Notes: generated from the sequence alone by a model not told the origin. DNA of 64,000 nt from Weizmannia acidilactici (GCF_008974185.1 NZ_BKZP01000005.1:1-64000); one strand, 5' to 3'. Counted from the first letter of the stretch, positions 37,847 to 47,568 are shown. A program made the numbers and translations.

Positions 37847-38608
37847 ATGGATATAATCTGGATTGTTTATTTTGCGGTGATGGGAATGGTTTTCGGCTCA
37901 TTTTACAATGTCGTCGGTTTGCGGGTGCCAAAACACGAATCCATCGCTTTTCCCGGTTCGCACTGCCCAAAATGCGGGCATCCATTAAAGTGGTATGAAA
38001 ATATACCAGTGTTTTCCTATCTGGCCTTAAGGGGTAGATGCAAAAGCTGCAAGTCGCCGATTTCCGCCATTTATCCGGTTTTTGAAACGCTGACCGGACT
38101 GCTTTTTGCCTATTCATTTTCCCGGTTCGGCTGGAGCATGGAGCTTTTGTTAGCTTGCTTGTTCATTTCTCTACTTGTGATTATCACCGTTTCCGATTTG
38201 GTTTATATGCTTATTCCTGATATAGTGCTGCTGCCTTTTGCGGCCGCGATCGCCATCATACGGTTCCTCTCCCCGGCAGCGCCTTGGTGGTCCGCCTGGC
38301 TTGGGGCTGTGCTCGGATTCTGCCTTCTTTATTTGATTGCGCTTGTGACAAAGGGGGCCATGGGCGGCGGAGATATCAAACTGTATTTTGTCATCGGGCT
38401 TGTATTGGGTGTGGAGAAAATTTTTTTGTCCTTTTTTCTTGCCTGCCTGTTCGGCGCACTTTTTGGTATCGGCTTGATGGCGGCCGGCAGATTTAAAAAA
38501 AGGAAGCCGATCCCCTTTGGTCCGTTTATTGCCGCCGGTTCCCTTATTGCCTATTTTTTCGGAAACGATTTGATCGCTTTTTATTTACGAATGTACGGGC
38601 TCTCCTAG
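37847..38608 (+). CDS. pilD: Prepilin peptidase (PilD/ComC)
   Basis: A 253-residue membrane aspartyl protease that removes prepilin leaders and N-methylates the new N-terminus. It has the cytoplasmic zinc-binding domain with Cys40, Cys43, Cys65, Cys68, and catalytic aspartates Asp117 (VSDLVYMLIPD) and Asp176 (GGGDIK), with about seven transmembrane helices. ATG 37847 after GAGGGA is preferred over the frame start at 37829. Position between folC and spoIIB equals comC of B. subtilis, so this enzyme probably serves both competence pseudopilins (encoded elsewhere) and this pilus. Confidence 0.95.
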   Translation: MDIIWIVYFAVMGMVFGSFYNVVGLRVPKHESIAFPGSHCPKCGHPLKWYENIPVFSYLALRGRCKSCKSPISAIYPVFETLTGLLFAYSFSRFGWSMELLLACLFISLLVIITVSDLVYMLIPDIVLLPFAAAIAIIRFLSPAAPWWSAWLGAVLGFCLLYLIALVTKGAMGGGDIKLYFVIGLVLGVEKIFLSFFLACLFGALFGIGLMAAGRFKKRKPIPFGPFIAAGSLIAYFFGNDLIAFYLRMYGLS

Positions 38609-38652
38609 GCAGATTTTCACAAAAAATGCCGGAAATCGGCGAATTCCTTTTC

Positions 38653-38684
38653 AGACAAGGCGACAAAAGTCTTGTTCTTTTTTT
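38653..38684 (+). terminator. Terminator of the pil operon
   Basis: AGACAAG pairs with CTTGTTCT (one bulge) and a long run of T residues follows. Confidence 0.6.
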
Positions 38685-38731
38685 TGCCGTTTGTGTTAGC
38701 ATAAAGCAAATCGGGCAAAGAGGTGAAGGAA

Positions 38732-39721
38732 TTGGACGAAGCGAAAAATCATGCGAAAATAACGGTCAAAATGAACGGAAAGGGCGGGCATTCGAAAGAA
38801 ACAATCGAAGTCCACGACTGGAAAACAGCTGAACACGAGGTTGCCGCTGCTCATGACGGTGCAAATGAAGAGGAATCTTTTGAGTGGGTGCTGCCCGAAC
38901 TGGATGCGGATAAAATTGAAGAATTCCGGCCGATCCATTATACACCCGTCCCCAAAAAGAAAAGTTTTTTCCAAAATAAACTGCCGAACAAAAAATCAAT
39001 GCCGGCCATCATTTTTTCCATCGCGTCCGCCGTTGTCATCGGCGCATTATTGGGGCTTGTTGTACTGAAATTTATTGAATACGGGGACAGCCAAACGAAA
39101 AAGAGCGCCTCTGCCCCTGCAGCAGGATCCGCAGGCGGAGAAAAGCAGGCCCAGGCACAACAGCTGCCGGCATTAACGGTCGGTATCCTGCAGGCGGGGG
39201 TTTTCAGCACGAAAGAAGCCGCTGCCAAAGTTTCGGACGAGCTGGCTGCCAAAAGTGTGCCATCCATGCTGCTTACCATGGACGGCCAACATTATATTTT
39301 TGCTGGCGTCGCCGAAAGCCTGCTGGTGGTCAAAAACTTGAAAACCGTTTTTGCGGACAAAGGTGTCGAGTTGTATGCAAAAGAGATCAGTTTTTCAAGC
39401 AAAAAAATACAAACTGTGACAAACGATGATCAAATTTTCGCACAAAATACAGTTCCCCTTTTTGAAAAATTGGTGAAAGAAACTTCCAATTCGTTCCAGA
39501 CCGGGACGGTTTCTGCGGACGGCATGCAGGCGATGAAAAGCAGCGCCGAAACAATCAGCAGGCTCGAAACGATAAAACAGGAAACGCTGCAACAGTTAAA
39601 GAAATACGAAACGGCCGCGTATGAATCACTGCTTTCCTATGAAAAAAGCGGAAACAAACAGGATTTGGCCAAAGCCGAGCAAAACCTGCTTGACTATGTG
39701 AAGGTGTACAGCGGGCACTGA
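38732..39721 (+). CDS. spoIIB: Stage II sporulation protein B, SPOR-domain septal protein
   Basis: A 329-residue bitopic protein. The N-terminal 85 residues are cytoplasmic and acidic, a transmembrane helix spans about 91-115, an Ala/Gln-rich linker follows, then a SPOR-type domain (about 145-215, LTVGILQAGVFSTKEAAAKV) and a helical tail. SpoIIB localises to the asymmetric septum and promotes engulfment. Position between comC and maf and near-identical length to B. subtilis SpoIIB support the call. TTG 38732 after AGAGGTGA is preferred. Confidence 0.88.
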   Translation: MDEAKNHAKITVKMNGKGGHSKETIEVHDWKTAEHEVAAAHDGANEEESFEWVLPELDADKIEEFRPIHYTPVPKKKSFFQNKLPNKKSMPAIIFSIASAVVIGALLGLVVLKFIEYGDSQTKKSASAPAAGSAGGEKQAQAQQLPALTVGILQAGVFSTKEAAAKVSDELAAKSVPSMLLTMDGQHYIFAGVAESLLVVKNLKTVFADKGVELYAKEISFSSKKIQTVTNDDQIFAQNTVPLFEKLVKETSNSFQTGTVSADGMQAMKSSAETISRLETIKQETLQQLKKYETAAYESLLSYEKSGNKQDLAKAEQNLLDYVKVYSGH

Positions 39722-39740
39722 GGCCGAACCCGCCAAAAGG

Positions 39741-39774
39741 GGGCTCCCTACATTACCGGGGGCCCTATTGTTTA
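39741..39774 (+). terminator. Hairpin after spoIIB
   Basis: GGGCTCCC (39741-39748) pairs with GGGGGCCC (39759-39766), followed by TATTGTTT. An outer pairing AACCCGCC with GGCGGTTT could extend it. Confidence 0.5.
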
Positions 39775-39840
39775 ACGGCGGTTTTTTTGGTACGATACAA
39801 GTGTATCTCCCATATTAAACCAGAAAAGAAAGTTTGGTGT

Positions 39841-40428
39841 ATGATGGACCTCATATTGGCTTCAGGCTCCCCACGAAGAAAAGAACTCCTCCAGAAATTG
39901 CAAATTCCGTTTATTGTTGAAAAAAGCGATGAGGATGAACTAATCGATTTAACCGGTCCGCCCGAGGCAATTGTCAAGGAGCTGGCATGCAGAAAAGCGG
40001 AAAGTGTTGCCGCACATTTTCCTGAAGATGTGGTGGTCGGCGCCGATACAGTCGTGGCGCTTGAGGACCGCATCCTTGGAAAACCGGGCAGCCGCGATGA
40101 GGCGCGTAGGATGCTTCATCGTTTATCCGGCAAAACGCATACCGTCTATACCGGGGTTGCGGTTTGCTGCAAAGGGGAAACAGAAGTGTTTTTCGAAAAA
40201 ACGGATGTCACTTTTTGGCATCTGTCCGAAAAAGAAATCGAACAGTACATGGACAGCGGCGAACCGTTTGACAAAGCCGGCGCATACGGCATCCAGGGAT
40301 TAGGTGCGCTGTTTGTAAAGGGTGTCAGCGGCGATTACTATAATGTAGTGGGGCTGCCGGTTTCCCGTCTGTACCGTATGCTTTCCGGACCGAAATATGC
40401 CGGTCTGTCCGGCCCCTCCGCCTCCTGA
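39841..40428 (+). CDS. maf: Maf, septum-formation-associated nucleotide pyrophosphatase
   Basis: A 195-residue Maf/Ham1-fold protein. Family members hydrolyse non-canonical dTTP/UTP-like nucleotides, and in B. subtilis Maf also arrests division when overproduced. It shows the N-terminal signature LASGSPRRKELL, VVVGADTVV near 67 and the C-terminal GAYGIQGLGALFV. The start is one of two adjacent ATGs (39841, 39844). Only a weak ribosome binding site is visible. It is followed by radC at 21 nt. Confidence 0.95.
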   Translation: MMDLILASGSPRRKELLQKLQIPFIVEKSDEDELIDLTGPPEAIVKELACRKAESVAAHFPEDVVVGADTVVALEDRILGKPGSRDEARRMLHRLSGKTHTVYTGVAVCCKGETEVFFEKTDVTFWHLSEKEIEQYMDSGEPFDKAGAYGIQGLGALFVKGVSGDYYNVVGLPVSRLYRMLSGPKYAGLSGPSAS

Positions 40429-40449
40429 ACCGGAAAAGGAGGAATACAA

Positions 40450-41133
40450 TTGGAAAAACTACTGATCAAAGACTTATCCGCAGAAGACCGCCCGCGTGAA
40501 CGGTTAATCCACCACGGGGCGGAGAGCCTTTCCAACCAGGAACTTCTCGCCATTTTGCTTCGTACCGGTACAAAAGAAGAATCGGTCCTCCAGCTTGCCA
40601 ACCGACTTTTGCACCATTTTGAGGGTCTCCGGCTTTTAAAAGGTGCCTCGCTTGAAGAAATGACGGCCATCAAAGGCATCGGCACGGCCAAAGCCGTCCA
40701 GATTTTGGCTGCGATCGAACTGGGGAGAAGAATCAACAATTTACAGCATGATGAACGCTTTGTGATCCGCACCCCGCAGGATGGGGCCAATTATGTCATG
40801 AACGACATGCGCTTTTTGGCCCAGGAACATTTCGTCTGCCTGTATTTGAACGTTAAAAACCAGGTGATCCACCGGCAAACCCTTTTTATCGGCAGCTTAA
40901 ATGCTTCAATTGTCCACCCGCGGGAAGTTTTCAAAGAAGCATTAAGGCGTTCTGCCGCCTCCATTATTTGTTTCCATAACCACCCATCCGGAGACCCTTC
41001 CCCTTCAAAAGAAGATATCGAAGTTACCAAACGGCTTGCCGAATGTGGTAAAATAATGGGGATTGAAATTCTCGACCATTTGATTATCGGTGAGAAAAAA
41101 TTCGTGAGCCTGAAGGAAAAAGGATATTTGTAA
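40450..41133 (+). CDS. radC: RadC family protein (YsxA)
   Basis: A 227-residue protein with an N-terminal helix-hairpin-helix region (about 40-85, AIKGIGTAKAVQILAAIELG) and a JAB1/MPN-like metal-binding domain whose HNHPSGDPSPSKED motif lies near 177-190. Despite the name, the historic DNA-repair role is doubtful; biochemical function is unknown. It starts at TTG 40450 after AAAGGAGG. A promoter for mreB overlaps its 3' end. Confidence 0.96.
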   Translation: MEKLLIKDLSAEDRPRERLIHHGAESLSNQELLAILLRTGTKEESVLQLANRLLHHFEGLRLLKGASLEEMTAIKGIGTAKAVQILAAIELGRRINNLQHDERFVIRTPQDGANYVMNDMRFLAQEHFVCLYLNVKNQVIHRQTLFIGSLNASIVHPREVFKEALRRSAASIICFHNHPSGDPSPSKEDIEVTKRLAECGKIMGIEILDHLIIGEKKFVSLKEKGYL

Positions 41134-41137
41134 GGCT

Positions 41138-41165
41138 TTGAATTTTTTTATGGTTACGATATAAT
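41138..41165 (+). promoter_or_regulatory. Sigma-A promoter of the mreBCD-minCD genes
   Basis: TTGAAT at 41138-41143 and a perfect TATAAT at 41160-41165 with a 16-nt spacer, giving a leader of about 130 nt before mreB. Confidence 0.65.
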
Positions 41166-41287
41166 TAATCGTATGATTTTTACAGCTGGCTTTGTTGACC
41201 AAATTTGCCCAAACAACGGATGCGGCCAAAAAATGCATCTGCATATATAAGCAAAAGTATGACACAAATCGCGAAAATTAAAAGTGA

Positions 41288-42322
<1,035 letters not shown>

Positions 42323-42468
42323 ACAGAAAAGCGAAGGGCGTTTTCCCATCGGCGTATGAATTTCAATGCTCCCAAACTGGAAACAAGATGAGCCGAAAAG
42401 GCGAATCGATGTGGACTTATCGCAGGGTGGGGCATGAAGTTCACCAGCCGATAACGCCTGCAGCTGGA
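42323..42468 (+). repeat. Dispersed non-coding repeat, copy B1
   Basis: Begins directly after the mreB stop codon with the head GAAAAGCG (42326-42333). It is the most divergent copy but keeps the CATCGGCGTA block, the AACTGGAAACAAGATGAGC section corresponding to the AAGGAAACACGATGAGC of copy A, and the ending CAGCTGGACAA shared with copy A. Confidence 0.55.
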
Positions 42469-42627
42469 CAATACGAAAAGCGGAGGCGCCTTGCTCATCA
42501 GCGTACGGATTTTTCTAGGCACTGTCTAAGATAAAGGAAACACGGCGAGGGACGAGCCGTGTGTTGGCTTATGCCAGAGGAAGGGGCTAAGAAGATTACC
42601 GGCCGGATAGGCGCTTCTGCGGGCAAA
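42469..42627 (+). repeat. Dispersed non-coding repeat, copy B2
   Basis: Tandem to B1. The head GAAAAGCGGAGGCGCC (42475-42490) is followed by TTGCTC and GCGTACGGA as in the 59937 copy, and by the 15-mer GATAAAGGAAACACG shared with copy A. An internal hairpin, ACACGGC/GCCGTGT, occupies the site of the hairpin in copy A with different bases, which suggests conserved structure. Confidence 0.7.
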
Positions 42628-42660
42628 ATTCTCCTGCCGGTATCATGCCGGCGGGAGAAT
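42628..42660 (+). other. Strong hairpin between repeat B2 and mreC
   Basis: ATTCTCCTGCCGG pairs with CCGGCGGGAGAAT over 13 bp with one G-U pair and a 7-nt loop. There is no T run. It may be a processing site or stability element in the mreB-mreC mRNA. Confidence 0.6.
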
Positions 42661-42712
42661 GCATTCAAGTCGGCAATTACCGGAACAGAGTTTTTTTATA
42701 GGAGTGGATTCC

Positions 42713-43585
42713 ATGCCACAGTTTTTTCTTAATAAACGATTGATTGTACTTCTCATCAGCGTAATCCTGCTCGTCGCCATGATCGGATTTTCCATAAGGG
42801 AGCGCGACCGCATTTCAAAACCCGAGCAATTTGTGCGTGATATTGTCGGCTTCGGCCAGACCATCATTGCAAAACCTGCAAATGCTATGGCCGTTTTTTT
42901 TGATAATATAAATGATTTGAAAAATACATATACCGAAAATAAAAAATTGAAATCTCATTTGGAACAGCTGACAAGCTTGGAAGCACAAAACCATGAATTG
43001 AAAAAAGAAAACGAAGAACTGAAATCCATTATTAAGGAAAAAAATAGTCTTGGAGATTCCGAGTCGATCCAGGCGCAGGTCATCGCACGCAATCCCGACA
43101 GCTGGTATGAACAAGTTGTCATCGATAAAGGCGAAGTGAACGGTGTTGAAAAAAATATGGCGGTGGTGACGAGTGGGGGATTTATCGGAAAAGTGACGCA
43201 AGTGGATAAATTTTATTCGACTGTTGAACTGCTGAGCTCGCCTGACGAAACAAACCGCATCTCTGCCAAGGTGCAAAGTGCGAAAAAAGATGCTTACGGT
43301 TTGATCGAAGGATACGACAAAAAAACAAAAATGCTGCTGTTGAAACAGCTTGATTTCAACATCAAAATCAAAAAAGGCGACCACGTGGTAACATCCGGCT
43401 TAAGCGGCATGTTCCCGAGCGGCCTGGTGATCGGGGATGTTGAAAAAATTGTTCCGGATGAAAACGGGCTGACGCAAACAGCTTATGTCAAACCGGAAGC
43501 CAATTTTTATGATGTGAGGGAAGTTTTGGTCATCAACCGGAAAGCGCAAAAACTAAACTCGAGTGTGCTGGGAGGGGGGCAGTGA
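42713..43585 (+). CDS. mreC: Rod-shape-determining protein MreC
   Basis: A 290-residue bitopic elongasome protein. An N-terminal cytoplasmic stretch and transmembrane helix (about 8-27) are followed by a coiled coil (about 65-105, rich in Glu/Lys/Leu) and two beta-barrel domains (about 115-275). ATG 42713 after TAGGAGTGG is chosen; the frame is open to 42659. It links MreB inside to wall synthases outside. The stop overlaps mreD by one base. Confidence 0.96.
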   Translation: MPQFFLNKRLIVLLISVILLVAMIGFSIRERDRISKPEQFVRDIVGFGQTIIAKPANAMAVFFDNINDLKNTYTENKKLKSHLEQLTSLEAQNHELKKENEELKSIIKEKNSLGDSESIQAQVIARNPDSWYEQVVIDKGEVNGVEKNMAVVTSGGFIGKVTQVDKFYSTVELLSSPDETNRISAKVQSAKKDAYGLIEGYDKKTKMLLLKQLDFNIKIKKGDHVVTSGLSGMFPSGLVIGDVEKIVPDENGLTQTAYVKPEANFYDVREVLVINRKAQKLNSSVLGGGQ

Positions 43586-44103
43586 TGAAACGTGCGGTGC
43601 TCCCTCTCATTTTAAGTGTTTGCTATATCGCCGAGAGCTTATTTGCGCAGTTTTTCTCCGCCCAGAATTTTGGCGGAAAATATATTATCGTCCCCCATTT
43701 TTTACTGGTGATGCTGATATTAATGGGGATGTACTACCGGAAAAGGAGTGCCATCATTTACGCTTTTGTGTTTGGTATGCTCTTTGATGCCTTTTACACA
43801 GGGGTTTTGGGCATTTACCTGTTTTTTTATCCGTTTGCGGTTTACTTGACGATCAAACTGATGAGGATTCTCCAATCCAATATTTTTACCGGAACGGTTG
43901 TTGCAGCTTTTAATATGGCAGTCGTCGAGTTTTTGGTTTATGGCGTCAATTCGTTGATTAATTCGCAGTTAATGGGTTTCAGCGATTTTCTCAATTTAAG
44001 GTTATGGCCCACCCTTATTTTTAATGCCGCTTTTTTTATTTTGGCCTGGTATCCGATGCGCAATTTTCTCGTGCGGCGGGCGAGGGAAGAAGAGCAGGAG
44101 TAA
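43585..44103 (+). CDS. mreD: Rod-shape-determining membrane protein MreD
   Basis: A 172-residue integral membrane protein with five to six helices, the third member of the Mre complex. ATG 43585 overlaps the mreC stop (TGATG) and follows GGGAGGGGGG; GTG 43582 is an alternative. The family length is about 170. A 233-nt gap follows before minC. Confidence 0.93.
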   Translation: MKRAVLPLILSVCYIAESLFAQFFSAQNFGGKYIIVPHFLLVMLILMGMYYRKRSAIIYAFVFGMLFDAFYTGVLGIYLFFYPFAVYLTIKLMRILQSNIFTGTVVAAFNMAVVEFLVYGVNSLINSQLMGFSDFLNLRLWPTLIFNAAFFILAWYPMRNFLVRRAREEEQE

Positions 44104-44336
44104 ACGCGGCACCGCAAAACTGTTAAAATGGGAAAAGAGGAATTTCATAACCTTTTGTCGAATATATCCGCATAGTTCAAGGTTTTACGATTCGTTCCCG
44201 CGAAAATCCACTTATCCCGCAGGTGTTTTACGATGTCGTTTAAAAACAGCTTCCCAAAAAAGCCCGCCCGGAAAAGAAAGCGCCGGCGGACGGGTGCTGT
44301 CCCATTTTTATCAGCCGTTGAGGTGAGCAGTTTGAA
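44104..44336 (+). other. mreD-minC gap without a convincing gene
   Basis: No ORF with a ribosome binding site on either strand. GTTAAAATGGGAAAAG near 44120 could be a weak promoter. GC-rich segments near 44262-44300 (GCCCGCCCGG and GGCGGACGGG) may fold. The minC ribosome binding site GAGGTGAG lies near 44318-44327. Confidence 0.5.
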
Positions 44337-45020
44337 ATGAAGAAAATGCAAAATGTAACGATTAAAGGTACAAAAGAAGGAATTGTCCTGCATTTAAACG
44401 ACCAATGCTCCTACCATGCTTTAAAAGCGGAGTTAAAACATAAATTATTGGCGCATTCTTCCCTTGAAGATGAAGAGAGCCCGATTATTGCCGTAAAGAT
44501 CCAGCTTGGAAACCGTTATTTGACACCCGAACAGGAGGAAGAAATCAAAAGCCTTGTCCGCGCCCAGCGGAATCTGGTTGTAGACGAAATCATCAGCAAT
44601 GTGATAACGAAAGAAGCGGCAGCAAAGGCAAAACTGGAAAATGAAATTGTATCCGCCACAGTCATTGTCAGATCCGGGCAAGTATTGAAGGTGGAAGGCG
44701 ACCTATTGCTTGTCGGGGATGTGAATCCGGGCGGTACCGTCATTGCAAACGGCAATATTTTTGTCATGGGGAATTTGCGTGGGATTGCGCATGCGGGCTA
44801 CAATGGGAGAAGGGATGCGGTCGTCGTGGCTTCCAACATGGTTCCTTCTCAGATCCGGATTGCCGACTGCTTAAATCGGGCGCCGGACCATTATGCGAAA
44901 CAAGACCGGCACGAAATGGAATGTGCTTACATAGATTCTTCCAACCATATTATCATTGATCGATTGCAAGTTTTAAAACATCTGCGGCCGAATATTACGA
45001 GATTACGAGGAGGGTTCTAA
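44337..45020 (+). CDS. minC: Septum site-determining protein MinC
   Basis: A 227-residue inhibitor of FtsZ assembly. The N-terminal domain (about 1-100) acts on FtsZ; the C-terminal beta-helix (about 115-215, [31 protein letters not shown]) dimerises and binds MinD. ATG 44337 lies about ten bases after GAGGTGAG. minD starts directly after the stop, so the pair is co-translated. Confidence 0.96.
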   Translation: MKKMQNVTIKGTKEGIVLHLNDQCSYHALKAELKHKLLAHSSLEDEESPIIAVKIQLGNRYLTPEQEEEIKSLVRAQRNLVVDEIISNVITKEAAAKAKLENEIVSATVIVRSGQVLKVEGDLLLVGDVNPGGTVIANGNIFVMGNLRGIAHAGYNGRRDAVVVASNMVPSQIRIADCLNRAPDHYAKQDRHEMECAYIDSSNHIIIDRLQVLKHLRPNITRLRGGF

Positions 45021-45021
45021 C

Positions 45022-45831
45022 ATGGGTGAAGCGATTGTCATTACATCCGGAAAAGGCGGAGTCGGCAAAACGACTACTTCGGCAAACCTCGGCACGGCGC
45101 TGGCGCTTCAAGGGAAAAAAGTCTGCCTTGTAGATACGGACATCGGGCTTCGAAATCTTGATGTGGTATTGGGGCTTGAAAACCGGATTATCTATGATTT
45201 GGTGGATGTCGTAGAAGGTCGCTGCAAAATGCATCAGGCAATCGTAAAAGATAAACGCTTCGACGATAAGCTTTTTTTGCTGCCGGCGGCGCAGACAAGC
45301 GACAAATCGGCTGTAACGCCTGAGCAAATGAAACAATTAATCCATGAATTAAAGCAAGATTATGACTATATCCTGATCGATTGCCCGGCCGGTATTGAAC
45401 AGGGGTATAAAAATGCGGTGGCGGGCGCTGACCAGGCCATTGTCGTGACAACGCCTGAAATTTCCGCGGTGCGGGATGCGGACCGGATCATCGGGCTGCT
45501 TGAAAAAGAAGACCATATTGAGTCGCCGAAACTCATCATTAACCGGATCCGCAGCCATATGATGAAAAACGGGGACATGATGGATATTGATGAAGTGACA
45601 AGCCATTTATCGATCGACCTGATCGGGATCGTGGCGGATGATGAAGAAGTCATCCGCGCATCAAACCAGGGGGAGCCGATTGCCCTTCACCCGAATAACC
45701 GCGCATCGCTTGCATACCGCAATATAGCCCGCAGAATATTAGGCGAAACCGTGCCGCTCATGCCTTTGGAAGACCCGAAAACCGGCATGTTTGCAAGATT
45801 TAAAAGATTATTCAGTTCAAAAACATCTTGA
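45022..45831 (+). CDS. minD: Septum site-determining ATPase MinD
   Basis: A 269-residue ParA/MinD ATPase that recruits MinC to the membrane. The deviant Walker A GKGGVGKTTTSA lies near 10-21, DTDIGLRNLD near 38 and the C-terminal amphipathic membrane-targeting helix is MFARFKRLFSS. AGGAGGG precedes the ATG. In Bacillus the pair is positioned by DivIVA and MinJ. It ends the mre-min unit at a terminator. Confidence 0.97.
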   Translation: MGEAIVITSGKGGVGKTTTSANLGTALALQGKKVCLVDTDIGLRNLDVVLGLENRIIYDLVDVVEGRCKMHQAIVKDKRFDDKLFLLPAAQTSDKSAVTPEQMKQLIHELKQDYDYILIDCPAGIEQGYKNAVAGADQAIVVTTPEISAVRDADRIIGLLEKEDHIESPKLIINRIRSHMMKNGDMMDIDEVTSHLSIDLIGIVADDEEVIRASNQGEPIALHPNNRASLAYRNIARRILGETVPLMPLEDPKTGMFARFKRLFSSKTS

Positions 45832-45837
45832 GATGGG

Positions 45838-45880
45838 CCGGCCCGGAAAGCCTTATGGCTTTCGGACCGGATTATTTTGA
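45838..45880 (+). terminator. Terminator after minD
   Basis: CCGGCCCGGAAAGCC pairs with GGCTTTCGGACCGG around TTAT, followed by ATTATTTTG. Confidence 0.7.
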
Positions 45881-45886
45881 TTCGGG

Positions 45887-45915
45887 TTCTATCCCTGTTG
45901 GACAGGTCATACATT
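45887..45915 (+). promoter_or_regulatory. Sigma-E promoter of the spoIVF operon
   Basis: CATACATT at 45908-45915 fits the sigma-E -10 and TTCTATC at 45887-45893 resembles its -35, 14 nt apart. In B. subtilis spoIVFAB is a known mother-cell sigma-E operon. Confidence 0.7.
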
Positions 45916-45953
45916 GATAACAAACGAAAGCCTGGACAAGAGGGGGAGTTTGT

Positions 45954-46709
45954 TTGGGAAACCGCGCAGACGAAATCAGAAAGCAAATGGCAAAGCGGAG
46001 AAAAGTGGTGAAACAAGCGCGCAGGCCAGGCAAAGACTTGATTTATTCCAGCCTGATCCGTGATGAAGGCACGCATGTTTATGAACCATCCGTGAGGCCC
46101 ATCCATCCGCTATTTAAAAAAGAAGCCATCCTGTTTAAAATTTTGGCTTCCGCCTGCCTTGTGCTCGCCGTAGCCATCCTGTTCAAATCAGCAAATCCGG
46201 TGTTTGACAAACCAAAAACAGCCGTGGAACGGGTCATGGAAACCGAATTCCAATTTGCGAAAGCGGCCAAATGGTACGAAGACAATTTTGGAAAACCGAT
46301 CGCGCTGTTTCCGGACAAAGCGTCAAATACAGAGACGGCGGCTTCGGACGGGGAGCAGCAGTATGCCATGCCGGTATCAGGAAAAATCCTGACCAATTTT
46401 TCAGCAGACGGAAGAGGGGTTATGATTGAAACAAAACCGGGCGCAAACGTGAAAGCGATGAGCAGCGGCACCGTTATTTTTGCCGGCAAGAAAAAATCGC
46501 TTGGTAATACCGTCATTATCCAGCATGTCGATTCAACAGAAACTTGGTATGCCAACCTCGGAAAAGTGAATGTCCGGGAGTACGACCGGATCAAAGCCGG
46601 CGAAAAAGTCGGCACTGCAGCCAATAGCGGCGAAAAAGGGGAATTTTACTTTGCGATCAAAAAAGGTGGCGATTTTATTGACCCGATTCAGGTGATAAAA
46701 TTTGAGTGA
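45954..46709 (+). CDS. spoIVFA: Stage IV sporulation protein FA
   Basis: A 251-residue bitopic protein. A basic cytoplasmic N-terminus (1-58), one transmembrane helix (about 62-80) and an extracellular LytM/M23-like domain (about 140-250, MPVSGKILTNF, GNTVIIQHVD). SpoIVFA anchors and restrains the intramembrane protease SpoIVFB until a forespore signal (SpoIVB) cleaves it. The start is TTG 45954 after AGAGGGGGAG. It overlaps spoIVFB. Confidence 0.93.
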   Translation: MGNRADEIRKQMAKRRKVVKQARRPGKDLIYSSLIRDEGTHVYEPSVRPIHPLFKKEAILFKILASACLVLAVAILFKSANPVFDKPKTAVERVMETEFQFAKAAKWYEDNFGKPIALFPDKASNTETAASDGEQQYAMPVSGKILTNFSADGRGVMIETKPGANVKAMSSGTVIFAGKKKSLGNTVIIQHVDSTETWYANLGKVNVREYDRIKAGEKVGTAANSGEKGEFYFAIKKGGDFIDPIQVIKFE

Positions 46710-47568
46710 TCTGTTTCTTGTGCTGAAAAAAATCAAAATCCATCCCCTTTTTTGGATTGTTGCGGCGATCGCCGTTGCCACCGCACGCTTCCAGGAACTT
46801 GTTCTGCTGTTTGCCATCATCTTGATCCATGAAATGGGCCACGCGGGTGCGGCGCAATTTTTTTCGTGGCGGATCAAAAAAATTATGATTTTGCCGTTTG
46901 GCGGTGTTGCCGAAACGGAAGAGCACGGAAATCGGCCTTTAAAAGAAGAAATGGCCGTCACGCTTGCCGGGCCCGTCCAGCACGTCTGGATCGCCATTTG
47001 CGCGTACGCCCTGTTTTACTTTCACATTTTGCCGGAATCATTGTATATACAAGTCCAGGAATGGAACCGGGCCATTCTTTTTTTCAATTTGCTCCCGATC
47101 TGGCCGCTTGACGGCGGTAAAATCGCCAATATGGCGTTTTCAAGGTTTTTCCCGTTTTTGCGCGCTTTCCGCATAACGATTTTCAGTTCGCTCGCCGTTC
47201 TTCTCATCTTCCATGCAACGGCGCTTTTCAATACACCGGCGAATCTGAATATTTGGGCAGTTGCTGTTTATTTATATGCCTCGCTTTGGAAAGAATGGAA
47301 ACAGCTGTATTTTGTTTTCATCCGTTTTCTGCTTGAACGGTATTACGGAAACAGGGATCCGCTTCATGATTTGGAAACGCTCCGTGTAGACGCAGGTGCT
47401 TATTTATATGAAGTATTGGAATCTTTTAAACGGGGCCGCAAACATCCGCTGATTGTCTTGCAAGGCGGGGTGGAAATCGGGAAACTGGATGAAAATGAAC
47501 TGCTGCATGCCTTCTTTTCTGAAAAGCAAACGCATGCGAAAGTAAAAGATATCATGTATAGTTATTGA
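46702..47568 (+). CDS. spoIVFB: Intramembrane metalloprotease SpoIVFB
   Basis: A 288-residue S2P-family protease that removes the pro-sequence of sigma-K in the mother cell. The zinc motif HEMGH is at 43-47, and the second metal-binding segment NLLPIWPLDGGK is near 135-145. Six hydrophobic segments precede a C-terminal CBS-like domain (about 220-288). It starts at TTG 46702 within spoIVFA. BofA and SpoIVFA normally inhibit it; BofC in this window belongs to the same checkpoint. Confidence 0.96.
   Translation: MSDLFLVLKKIKIHPLFWIVAAIAVATARFQELVLLFAIILIHEMGHAGAAQFFSWRIKKIMILPFGGVAETEEHGNRPLKEEMAVTLAGPVQHVWIAICAYALFYFHILPESLYIQVQEWNRAILFFNLLPIWPLDGGKIANMAFSRFFPFLRAFRITIFSSLAVLLIFHATALFNTPANLNIWAVAVYLYASLWKEWKQLYFVFIRFLLERYYGNRDPLHDLETLRVDAGAYLYEVLESFKRGRKHPLIVLQGGVEIGKLDENELLHAFFSEKQTHAKVKDIMYSY

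Noticed and set aside
44145-44393. Minus-strand frame in the mreD-minC gap (ending ADIFDKRL)
   Set aside because: It overlaps the minC start and its ribosome binding site, has no Shine-Dalgarno sequence and would oppose an essential operon; probably chance.
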